This document shows positions 9,625 to 19,039 of a stretch of DNA of 64,000 nt, in pieces. Both the position numbers and the translations under genes were made by a program. The notes below the pieces were generated by a model. The model was given only the letters and a program-made list of their open reading frames with translations, had not been told where the DNA came from and did no database searches. Source of the DNA: Neoscytalidium dimidiatum (Eukaryota; Ascomycota; Dothideomycetes; Botryosphaeriales; Botryosphaeriaceae). Location of the stretch: assembly GCA_037367355.1 (NCBI GenBank), contig CM074704.1, positions 1,364,001 to 1,428,000 of the forward strand, written 5' to 3'. The stretch's first letter is position 1. Every line of letters begins with the position of its first letter.

Positions 9625-9768
9625 CTAGTTATAAAATTTATACAGTCGGGCCAGTCTCGCAGTCGGTCTGGACCATTGGGACGGACTACTGCGAACTATG
9701 TCTGGCGAAGATGTCTCTTTCTCCTGATCTCTCCATGATTTCTTCTCATCGCGAGCAGCGCTGACGCG

Positions 9769-10355
9769 ATGCAGGAAGTCATACGCCAGTATGGACGGAT
9801 TCAAATTGCTTACACGGAGAAGTGCGGTGACTTCGAGAACGAGGCGTAGGCACGTAGATACTGGCAGCAGCAGTTCGGCGAGGCCAGTAGAGTGCTCGCC
9901 ATAACCCGCCAACAGGCTGAAAGCACGCCATTGGTTCTTGCCTTAATCGACGGCGACGGCGCTATATTCACGGAGGGCCTGCTGAGGGCGGGCGCCGAGG
10001 GCGGCTCAGACGCGGCACACAAGCTTCAGAGTGAGATAAGGAACCATATATTGGACGTTTATGGGGGGCGGCGGGTGACTGGTCCGTCATGGTGCATATC
10101 TATGCCAACCTAGAGGGTTTAAGCAGGAAGCTAGCTTCCGTTGGTATCATCAAGTCGCCAGTCGAGCTCCATAACTTCACCCAAGCTTTTAATTTGCATC
10201 AGCCGTTGTTCAACTTCATCGATGTCGGCAGCGGCAAAGAGAGGGCTGACCACAAAATTAAGGGTACGTTCAGCATGCTCATATCTATGATTATACAAGT
10301 TTATTCGAGTATAAGATTGCACTTCACTACTGGAAGATTGATTGCAACCAAAGAC
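9769..10355 (+). pseudogene. Relic of a fungal LIDGDG-type (CCCH zinc-finger associated, DUF7923-like) gene
   Basis: From ATG at 9769 the frame reads a helical lead, then LVLALIDGDGAIF, GAEGGSDAAHKL, and after a frame change near the six-G run at ~10064 continues in another frame as DWSVMVHIYANLEGLSRKL, then FNFIDVGSGKERADHKI. This order is that of the N-terminal domain found in fungal CCCH zinc-finger proteins (family name given from memory). The gene is broken: an in-frame TAG lies at about 9865-9870, the frame shifts at the G run, and the similarity ends near 10.30 kb with no zinc fingers following. It is transcribed away from the rhodopsin-domain fragment. I judge it a decayed copy rather than a working gene. 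Confidence 0.65.
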
Positions 10356-10916
10356 TGAGAGCTCAGTCCTTCTCTAAGTAAATCGATCCCTTCTCCAACC
10401 AGCCGTCACGCCGTTACAGGGACTGACAGCACTCGAGAAGTGGTCTTGAAGGGGATGGCACGAGAGGTTTATGAAGGATAGCTCTACTTTCATGTTTCCT
10501 TTCTTTCATTTCTTGTGTTTCGTCCAGCTTCCTCAAGTCGTACCTTGATTTGCGTCTGGGGTTTAGATCGTTGGATGGGAGAGAAGGGATAGTGTCGAAC
10601 TTGGGTGGGCCTCAGGCCCGAACTCGGTGAGGTCAGAAGAAAGAACTGAATTTCTGTCTGTGTGTTTCTGCCTGTCCTTCTAACTGAAGGAGAATGAGTG
10701 TCCTTAAATACATGAGTCTGAAACAGTATAACCGAGGAATTGAGAACATCCGAGGAAAAGTAGAAGATCCGAGGTGTAGGGCATACCGAGGAAGGAATCA
10801 ATGTAGAGCCTAAGGAAGCAATGATAAATGTTGCCTAAAAAACAAGGGGATTCTGGTTGACAGATAGTTTCTCTGTATACAGCGTGCTGGGCCTTGAATG
10901 AACCGGGATCCCAATG
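10356..10916. other. No gene seen
   Basis: About 560 bp with only short frames. Short CCGAGGA words recur around 10.73-10.79 kb. No clear repeat boundary or RNA gene. Confidence 0.45.
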
Positions 10917-11002
10917 TAGATTAGCGTAGATTAGCGTTCCTTGTCCCTATGGCCTGCGGAGGCCGACGGGGTGTATAAATCATCATCATCATCATCATCA
11001 TC
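10917..11002 (+). mobile_element. 3' end of a non-LTR retrotransposon with (CAT)n tail
   Basis: The sequence runs GGCCGACGGGGTGTATAAAT straight into about seven CAT triplets (10981-11002). A GTGTATAAA motif followed by a simple-repeat tail is how many fungal Tad1-type LINEs end. Just before it TAGATTAGCG is doubled (10917-10936). Only the last part of the element is recognisable. Confidence 0.45.
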
Positions 11003-11341
11003 TACTGAGCGAGAAGTCCGACTGAGCGCGACCGCTCAGTTACTCCACCACAATCAGAAAGAATAGCCATTGAGCACAACACTCTCAATGAGCGTACAGA
11101 TTGTATACACTTTCCTACTAGTATATAAACCACACTCCTTAGATAGCTTTGACCTGTGTGGTCAACTTCAACAATAGAACTTGGACTCTATTGGTAACAC
11201 GGCCTTCGCACGCAGTGCTCAGTCTCATCACGTGTTCGACTTGCTCTCACCCTCTTCTTGTACCCACTCAAGGAAACCCTTCGACAGGTTTTCTCCCTCT
11301 TTGGTGTTTGGATCCTTAGAGGCAGAGGCCCGCCTGTTACA

Positions 11342-11963
11342 TTGGACCGAAAAAAGCACGGCGCCGCACTGTAATCCAATGCGAATTGATTATATCCCAA
11401 CACCGAGCTACCCGACGATACGCCCGACCTCCCCCGGAAAGAGTAACGGCGTAACAGGTAATGGCGGAACTACAAGCTATAGTATTCCCATTGGAATGGC
11501 TCGTCCAGCGCCCGCGCTAGATAGATGCGCTAATACCTAGTCGTATAGTGTATATCTTCCGGGTGATCACGGACAGTATAAAGGCACTCTAGCGCCTCGG
11601 GACGTCGCAAGCAAATTTTTTAGGGCAGTACCTAGTTAAGAGAGCACGGGACCTTATTATTAGGATCGAAGTTAAAGGGGCATATAGTCAAGTTCTTATG
11701 GGTGCCAGCCCACAGCGGTGTTGCTAGGAGCGAGGCTGCATACCGTGCTGCTCAGAAAGCGACAACACCGGGGCTATAACCAATAATCGATAGTCGTTAC
11801 AGATGGCGGACAAGGGAGATAGTCGAGGTATTGATAGAGCAGAAGGTGCAGCAGGAACGGGCGGAGGCGGCGGCGAAGCCAAGCCCCTGGGGAAGTGTTG
11901 GACCGAAAAAAGCACGGCGCCACACTTAGATTCAGTGCGAATTGATTGATTTATGTTCCAACA
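11342..11963. repeat. Pair of ~60-bp direct repeats
   Basis: The segments 11342-11401 and 11900-11963 share TTGGACCGAAAAAAGCACGG followed by CGCC, then GTGCGAATTGATT-like sequence and an ending ...CCCAAC or TTCCAAC. They have the same orientation and are ~560 bp apart. Each begins TTGGA and ends (T)CCAAC, so each may itself be a small inverted-ended insertion; alternatively they are a duplication inside a LINE. Confidence 0.6.
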
Positions 11964-12430
11964 GGAAAATATATACGTAAGCTGGACGGGGCCTTCCTAC
12001 GGCAACATACACTGCGGCTGTACAATAGCCTCGATGCGGAGAGCGCAGCCATCCTCATCCAATGCCGAACTAACTATAGCTTCCTCGGGAGTTCCTCTTC
12101 CAGCTAGGAAAGAGGAGTCAGGGCAGTACGAATACGGGTAAGGAATGGAGACTGTGCGATACGTCCTCTTGGTCTGTCCGCGGTGGCAGCAGACTCGCAG
12201 CGAGATGGCGAGTATTGTGGGTGAGAGGTGGGGAGACGTTTCTTATATGCTTAGAGGCTGGAGTAGGAGGCAGGACTGGCGGACTGGGCAACCGGTTGAT
12301 GGGCCAAAGGAGCGATGGAAGCCGGACGTGCGGGTGGTCAAGGAGGTGGTGCATTTCCTAAAGTCGACTGCTCGGTTGTCCGGCCGGGATAGAACGGGTG
12401 GGGCGGTACAGCCGCTGCACGACCACTAAA
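11480..12430 (+). mobile_element. LINE (Tad1/I-like) relic: RNase H and C-terminal region
   Basis: Translations in changing frames give the end of a LINE polyprotein. Around 11.56 kb reads ITDSIKAL (compare the DSQAALKAL block of RNase H), around 11.68 kb reads VKFLWVPAHSGVAG then EAAYRAAQKA, the best-known RNase H block of fungal LINEs. Around 12.02 kb reads LYNSLDAESAAILIQ, and 12.14-12.40 kb reads ETVRYVLLVCPRW, RWGDVSYML and DGPKERWKPD, the C-terminal zinc-knuckle region. Frames change at least twice and several stops intervene, so it is dead. No reverse transcriptase core is left in the window upstream. Confidence 0.75.
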
Positions 12431-12891
12431 CGGAGTTGGGCTGAGAAGTGAGTCAAGGCAGCAACGGATGAAAGGCGTGGTAATGAATATAGGACGGCTC
12501 TTATGTCTCCATAGAAGATATCGTAGCCTGATTAGGCTAATCCAATCCTATATATCCTAGGATAGGACAGGACCGAATTATTTCGACCATATATCCTAGC
12601 AATGAAGCAATGAAGAATCGTTTATTGATGAATGAGTGACTATCGCACACCTATACCCATGAAGCAAACAACTGTTTAAAGAGAGTGTTGTTGTTCATTA
12701 AGAACAAAGAACGATGAAACACAAACAACACATAATGCAATAAGCCGCTGCAGCAAGCTCCTAGAGGTTCTAGTAGCTTCCTATAGGTGGTAGTAGCTGC
12801 CGGTTGCCTATAGGTGCCTGTAGCCTCCTCTAACAGTTCTGCTGTCCCACCTTTCCGGGTGACTGTGCCGTAATATCGTAGTTATTTCCTA
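12431..12891. other. No gene seen; short CCTATAGGTG-like repeats
   Basis: AT-rich, with a few related short words (CTATAGGTGG, CCTATAGGTG) between 12.76 and 12.83 kb. It lies 3' of the minus-strand secreted-protein gene. Confidence 0.4.
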
Positions 12892-13350
12892 CTAATCTTC
12901 CAATTGGAGAACCCATCGATAACCATTAGGTAATTCGAAACATTCGGCGTCGGTGGAGTGGGGACCAGCTGAGATACGCTGTATTGTACGCGGCTGACTG
13001 CTTTCCGTAATTAGGCCGAGTGAATAACCTTCAATAATAACAGTCCTCCTTCTATCCCCATTATTCGTCATGGTGAAGATGACATGTCGAGTAGTCGAGT
13101 AAGTGCGGGCGTTGAAGACGACGGATACCGTTGGAGACATAGTTAAAGTTCTACCGCCGTTGTCTCGAAGATCTTGCGATATCTCCTGATAATTTGCATG
13201 GTTGACGTGAGGAACGTTCGGTTGGGTCAATGGAACGGACATGCAAGATCCTTGTCGGGCCGCGAGTAATGGAGAGGGGAAAGCCGCAGATGGCTGAATT
13301 GTTATAGTAACTATAAGCCAAAGCCATAGAATAGAAGCGGACATAAACAT
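12892..13350 (-). CDS. Small secreted protein, 152 aa (effector-like candidate)
   Basis: Single open frame from ATG at 13350. Residues 1-23 form a strong signal peptide (hydrophobic LWLWLIVTITI, then PSAAF). A pro-like LLAARQGS follows. The mature part is ~125 residues with only two cysteines (in GSCMS and DAECFEL) and beta-rich composition (VSVVFNARTYS, HVIFTMTNNGDRRRTVIIEG), as in a small beta-sandwich. No membrane segment or anchor. I do not recognise the family. Its location between LINE relics and the RIP-mutated tract is the setting in which fungal secreted effectors often sit, but effector function is only an inference. Frame and signal peptide are clear and codons show no sign of RIP decay. 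Confidence 0.65.
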   Translation of the reverse strand: MFMSASILWLWLIVTITIQPSAAFPSPLLAARQGSCMSVPLTQPNVPHVNHANYQEISQDLRDNGGRTLTMSPTVSVVFNARTYSTTRHVIFTMTNNGDRRRTVIIEGYSLGLITESSQPRTIQRISAGPHSTDAECFELPNGYRWVLQLED

Positions 13351-13945
13351 GTTAACGTGGTGCTTATCGTATGTGACTTATCCGCAAGAATCGTAAATAT
13401 AAGATGTAGTTAGTAGAAAAAGGTGTATTGATTTCTGGTATTTATAATGGAAGACAGGCATTTATAGTATGATATATAGTTATAAATAGTAAGAGTTTGA
13501 GCTTAGGAATATTAATAGTAATCGATTTAAAATTTTTCTACTTACGAATACGAGAGTATATCTGATGTGTTAGAGTCTGGAGGGCACGGTAGTCAGTTTG
13601 TCGAGCCTGGAGACGCGCCAACGGTCGCGTATCCGCCCCCATCATCTTCGTCCCCAGACATTGTAAGGCCGATAAGCTCAAATCTACGTTCGGTTTTCTC
13701 AGGTCTTTCCCTGGGTAGTCTTTCCGCTTACTCCCGGAGGTGTGGTGTTGTTTGGCCAGTGGGTTGGCCATTGGCCAGGGACGTGCACCAAAGGTCACGT
13801 GGTTTGGCCAAAGGGGCTCGTGACGGCGCCAGATGATGATGATGATGATAAGTTCATAGACCGTCCCAGCCGCCTATGGCAGCTATGCGGCGCTTAACCG
13901 GCTCCACTGCGCCCGCTAGGCCCGTTTGAGCCTAACTAAGACGGC
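13351..13945. other. AT-rich spacer and a (GAT)n tail
   Basis: 13.37-13.56 kb is AT-rich and empty. A GC-richer stretch from 13.57 to 13.85 kb ends in six GAT triplets (13832-13849) preceded by GGCGCCA, possibly another LINE 3' end. The minus-strand frame across it shows no protein features. Confidence 0.4.
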
Positions 13946-15612
13946 GGAGTCCGGCCTACTCTCTATCTACTCTATATACCTCTACGTATATATCTTCTAG
14001 CGCTACGGTTTTCCTATAGCGCTAGTAATCTTTATATACTATTCCGTCTTTCTTTAATATTAAGCTTTATACTATAAGTATAATATCGCTCTAAATTATC
14101 TAAGAAGCTTAGTTACTATTATAAACTTTACTATAACTATAGTAGTACTACGCTAGTTTAATAGCTTTCTTAGATACGTTATCTAGTATTTTTTACTCTT
14201 TTTCTTTAATATATAAAAGATAAGCCTTAGTTTATTAAATCTACTATATATATATAGTACGTAGCTAACTATCTATAGTTCTTACTTATATTTATATTTA
14301 TTAGATATTACGCCTAGTACTTTTCTCTAGTAAAGTAAATATTATAAGCTAATTTTAGCGCTAGATAATTTAATAATATCTTTTAATATCTTTATAAGAC
14401 TATAGATAGAATAACTATTAATAATAGATAAGGTTTTTCTAGTACTAAGTCTAGCCTAACTAGCGTATAGTCTTCTTATATAAAAACTTTCTTTTTACTT
14501 ATTTAAGATAACTAAGTATAGTTTTAATATAGTTTTAATATAAAATTAATATAGATTTAATATAAACTTAATATTAATTTTACTAATAGCGAACTAGAGG
14601 CTCTTATAAGAGCTTTCGAACTCGTAGTTAAAAATAAATATACTAATAAAGATATTAGAGTCTACGCGGATAACTAGGCTACGCTCTACCGTCTAAAAAT
14701 ACTATCTAGAAACCTAAAATAATAAGCGTAAATACGAGCTTTAAACGTAGCTAAAACGCTTATTCTTAACGGAAATTTAGTTTAATTAGAATAGGTCCCC
14801 GGCTATTTTAATATACGCAGTAACGAAGAAGTAGATTTCCTAGCTAAATACGCCTATAAAATAAACCCGAATAATAAATCTACTAGCTACGTATTCTTTA
14901 GAATACTAACGTAAGTAGACTTTATTAATTCGTAGTAAAAAATAGTAAATAAGTAAGCGGAAATAGCCTCTAAAGAGTCTTATCTACGGCGGTTTAACTA
15001 GAAAATAAAACGTAAGTTAATAGACCTTTCTATAGAGAGAGAAACTAGCTCTATATTCTACTAGCTTAAAATAGAATACGGCTACTTTAAGTTCTATTTA
15101 AACCGCTTTAGATTAAGCCCCTCTAACTATTACCTATATAATAATACGGCTAAATAAACCCCTTAGTATCTAATTCTAGACTATAAAAAGTATCGACTTA
15201 AAAGAGAAGATATATATACTAGTCTAGAAATAAAAAACCCCTCTCTAAATCTTATTTTTAATACTAAAAATAGATAGAAGGCTCTTTTAAGCTTTCTATT
15301 AATAACTAAAATAGCTATCTAAAAGTAGCTATTAGAACTTATTTCGACGGAAGTCTAAATACGTACTTTTAAAAAAACTAACTTTAGTCTCTCTTTATAA
15401 AAAATCGTCCTCTATTAGTTTCTTTAGCGTTATTCTCTACTTCTTCTACTTTCCTACTTACTTTCTTATCTCTTTCTAAAAAGTATTAGCTTAGCCTCTA
15501 CTATTTCTAGACTCCTTCTTAAAGAAAATTAGAATAAAAACCCCGGTCGAAATATTAAACTAGATACGTTAGTAGACTAGCTATCTTTTATAAGTTTAGC
15601 TTATATAAGAAC

Positions 15613-15640
<28 letters not shown>
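13946..15640 (+). mobile_element. RIP-mutated LINE, copy 1 (RNase H end and (AAAT)n tail)
   Basis: AT-rich sequence in which CpA and TpG are almost absent while CpG remains (I see one CpA, near 14818, in the lines read). Reading through the stops, 14.66-14.90 kb gives DIRVYADN-stop-ATLYRL, AAKTLILNGNL, then VPGYFNIRSNEEVDFLAKYA, an RNase H block of a LINE. The stops are TAG/TAA exactly where Gln or Trp is expected, as C-to-T change would produce. The element ends in a run of AAAT units (15613-15642). It is inert. The 5' end is not defined. Confidence 0.75.
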
Positions 15641-15644
<4 letters not shown>

Positions 15645-16200
15645 TTAATTTTACTATTTAATTTTATAATTATATTTTACTATTTAAATTTATTCTATAT
15701 TCTTTTTTATTTTTTTATTTATTATTTTCTTTTTATACTTATATTCTTTTATTTAGCTTTCTTTTTAGAAAATTTATAGAATATAATATAAAATTAATAT
15801 AAAATTAATATATATAGTAAATATCTACTAGAAGATCTAATATAACTACTTTATAGTTTTATTTAGTAAATATAATTTAATAATAATCTTAGATAGTTAC
15901 TCTATTTATAATTTAGTCTCTACTATATTTTTTTTTAGATTATAATAAGAATCTTATCTAGTAGTTCTTTATAATTTAATTAAAAATTTAAAAAGCTAGT
16001 TAATTATAATTTTAATTTTTATAACTACTAATTTAGCTTTTAATTATATTTAAAAAAAAGCTAATATATTCTATAAGTATATAGTCTATATAAATATATA
16101 GTCTATTCTACTAATAAAACGCGTTCTCTTTATTTTATAATATAATATATTAATAACTATAATATAAATCTTCTTCTTATAAAGTAAATATACTTTTAGT
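15641..16200. mobile_element. Further RIP-mutated AT-rich repeat sequence
   Basis: Continuous with copy 1 in composition: no CpA/TpG, many TATAAT-like words. No protein can be read. It runs into the N gap. Confidence 0.5.
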
Positions 16201-16300
16201 NNNNNNNNNNNNNNNNNNNNNNNNNNNNNNNNNNNNNNNNNNNNNNNNNNNNNNNNNNNNNNNNNNNNNNNNNNNNNNNNNNNNNNNNNNNNNNNNNNNN
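16201..16300. other. Assembly gap (100 N)
   Basis: One hundred unknown bases. The round number suggests a gap of unknown size between contigs, so order and distance across it are not certain. Confidence 0.95.
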
Positions 16301-16630
16301 CTGACAGTGCTAGCGGACGATACTACCGCTATACTCTCGTCCCGTAGCACCTGCTCTTGTCGGCTTCCTGCTTCTTGCCCGTGCGGTCCTTTGTCCCCTG
16401 CGGGCTTTCCGTTGGACCGTGCCTTCTTCCTAGTCGCTGCGTCCGTGGGCATCCTTCCCGTGCGGGCGGTCGCTGAGGCCTTACGGCTTGTTTTCCCGTG
16501 CGGGCTTGCGTTCCTCGTGGCTATAAAGCCTGTGTGTTCTGGGCGGTCGCTGAGGCCTTACGGCTTGTTTTCCCGTGCGGGCTTGCGTTCCTCGTGGCTA
16601 TAAAGCCTGTGTGTTCTGGGGTTCGTAACA
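16301..16630. repeat. GC-rich island with a 77-bp exact tandem duplication
   Basis: Between RIP-mutated blocks lies unmutated GC-rich DNA. A 77-bp unit beginning GGGCGGTCGCTGAGGCC is present twice without mismatch (16464-16540 and 16541-16617). Each unit contains CCCGTGCGGG and GGCTATAAAGCC. The island ends GGGGTTCGTAACA directly at the LINE copy. A TATAAA motif and a TAACA end suit an LTR whose start is hidden in the gap, but this is not proven. Open frames here are chance products of GC-rich sequence. Confidence 0.6.
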
Positions 16631-17534
16631 GAAATCTAGAATAATAAGCGTAAATACGAGCTTTAAACGTAGCTAAAACGCTTATTCTTAACGGAAATTT
16701 AGTTTAATTAGAATAGGTTTCTAGCTATACTAATATACGTAGTAACGAAGAAGTAGATTTCCTAGCTAAATACGCCTATAAAATAAACCTAAATAACGAA
16801 TCTACTAGCTACGTATTCTTTAGAATACTAACGTAAGTAGACTTTATTAATTTATAGTAAAAAATAGCGAATAAGTAAGCGGAAATAGCTTCTAAAGAGT
16901 CCTATCTACGGCGGTTTAATTAGAAAATAAAACGTAAGCTAATAGACCTTTCTACGAAAAGAGAAACTAGCTTCGTATTTTACTAGCTTAAAATAGAATA
17001 CGGCTACTTTAAGTTCTATTTAAACCGCTTTAGATTAAACCCCTCTAATTATTACCCGTATAATAATATAGCTAAATAAACCCCTCGGTACCTAATTCTA
17101 GACTATAAAAAGTATCGACTTAAAAGAAAAGATATATATACTAGTCTAGAAATAAAAAACCCTTCTTTAGACCTCGTTTTTAATACTAAAGATAAACGGA
17201 AGGCTCTTCTAAGCTTTCTATCGATAACTAAAATAGCTATTTAAAAGTAGCTATTAGAATATACTTTAATAGAAGCCTAAATACGTACTTTTAAAAAACT
17301 AACTTTAGTCTCTCTTTATAAAGAATTATTATCTCTTATTTTTTCTTAGCGTTACTTTCTACTTCTTCTACTCTTCTACTTACTTTCTTATTTCTTTCTA
17401 AAAAGTACTAGCTTAGTCTCTACTATTTCTAGATTTCTTCTTAAAGAAAATTAGAATAAAAACCCCGGTTAAAATACTAGACTAGATACGTTAGTAGACT
17501 AGCTATCTTTTATAAGCTTAGCTTATATAAGAAC

Positions 17535-17571
<37 letters not shown>

Positions 17572-17575
17572 ATAC
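16631..17575 (+). mobile_element. RIP-mutated LINE, copy 2 (5'-truncated)
   Basis: Nearly the same sequence as 14712-15640, displaced by 1,922 bp, ending in the same GAACGTTAAAT and then AAAT units. It starts abruptly at 16631, next to the GC-rich island. Differences from copy 1 are mostly C/T or G/A, as independent RIP would give. Confidence 0.75.
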
Positions 17576-18345
17576 TATTAAAAGAATACTTTTAACTTTT
17601 TTTTATTTTTTTTTCTTTTTTTTCTTCTATTCTCTTTATATTTCTATCTTCTTTTATTTTAAAAATCTCTATTATTTTTCTAGTATCTTTTTATAATAAC
17701 TCTAGCTTAGATTCTACTATTTTCTAATCTTTAAAATAGTATTTCTTAGAAATAAACTATAGTAGAAATATTATAAGAATATATTAGTTTAGCTAGCTAT
17801 TTATTATAAGCTTAGCTTCTATATAGACGTTAAATAAATAAATATAGATAAAAAGTATATTAGTTAGTTAAAAGTATATAAAACTAAATACTAAGTTTAA
17901 AAATAAGCTAATTATAAAAGTATAGTTAATTCTATTAGTTAACTAGCTTCTACTAAATTAAAATCTCTTTTTATAGTTTTATAATTAATATAATAGCTTT
18001 AAGTAATATATAATATTTATATTTATAAATAATATAACTACTTTTAATAATATATAATATCTATATATCTATTATTTAAATTTTTAAATTAATATTCTTA
18101 GATTTAGTATACTATTTAAGTATAATTTAATTTCTATTTTACCGCTAATTACTTTTATAGATTTTAAAAGCGATTAATAGATTATAGAAATTTTTTAAAG
18201 AAGCGGATAAGATATTCTATTTTCTATAATCTATAGTCGAACGTAACGATTAAATTACCGTAAAATTAATATATACTATAGTTAGTATACGGGTTATTCG
18301 ACTATCGACTACGAATCGACTCGGCAAGTCCTTAATCTTAGTTAG
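17576..18345 (+). mobile_element. Third RIP-mutated repeat with a LINE-like tail
   Basis: From about 17.64 to 17.855 kb the sequence again approaches the LINE 3' end (AAGCTTAGCTTCTATATAGACG then TTAAATAAATAAATA), a more diverged copy. The rest to 18.345 kb is AT-rich without CpA/TpG; the first CpA reappears near 18347. No coding sequence. Confidence 0.55.
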
Positions 18346-18454
18346 CATCTAGAACTATATTCTAGTAAGAGCGGGCTAAGGCCGCGTTATCCTAGCTATT
18401 ATAGAATGTTCGGGAAACATAATTCAGGTTTCCTAGTCGAAGGCGAGCGCGGAT

Positions 18455-18725
18455 TGTCATGTGTACTACAACTTTTAAGTGGGATAGCTACAAGAACGAG
18501 CTCTGACTATATATAAGGACCGTGTGGTAGACAGGGAGTCGACAGAGGGACGAAGGGCTTGCATTCGTAAACAGACGATTCGATAGGGAGGAGGTTTCGG
18601 TAGGCTGGCTTCGGTCGGGGTTTTACCCTCCGCCCGGCCGCTAGGGTTCCGCCGGCGGTACGCCGGTGGCCTCCTCCCTACGTTAGTCCCTGGCTATCTA
18701 TCTATCTACGGGCCGGCGTTTGACA
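18455..18725 (+). mobile_element. LTR, 271 bp, family shared with 61.95-62.16 kb
   Basis: Starts TGTCA, ends TGACA, with a TATATATAAGG promoter-like element 60 bp in, a GC-rich middle (CCGCCCGGCCGCTAGGG) and a CTATCTATCTACGG stretch near the end. The last ~205 bp recur in the same orientation near the right end of the window at ~90-95% identity by eye. No RIP signature. I see no target-site duplication (CGGAT before, CTATG after), and no internal retroelement on either side. Confidence 0.6.
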
Positions 18726-19039
18726 CTATGCCACAAGGGTACGGATCTACCGAAGTCCCCAGGCGGAGCGTTGAAGGTGTAATGGGTAGATTAAGCTCCC
18801 ATCGGGTATAGACGTGGGATGAAAAAATATATTCTCTCGTACGGACGGTAGCCTCCACTGCCCACATGTGTAACTCTTCGTAAATTAAGAAGATCGTTGG
18901 GGCATGATTAGTACATATTCTAGAACTCTGCTATTTTTCACGCTAGGATTCGGCTGCTGAGGCCTATTGCTTTTCCACCAGCGTAAGGCTGAGATTCCCG
19001 ACGCTGCGATCGGTATTTGAACTTCATTATTCACTATCG
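18726..19039. other. No gene seen
   Basis: About 310 bp between the LTR and the kinase-like relic; no open frame with protein-like content. Confidence 0.4.

Noticed and set aside
16177..16452. Frame spanning the N gap
   Set aside because: It contains unknown residues across the gap and GC-rich repeat sequence; not a gene.
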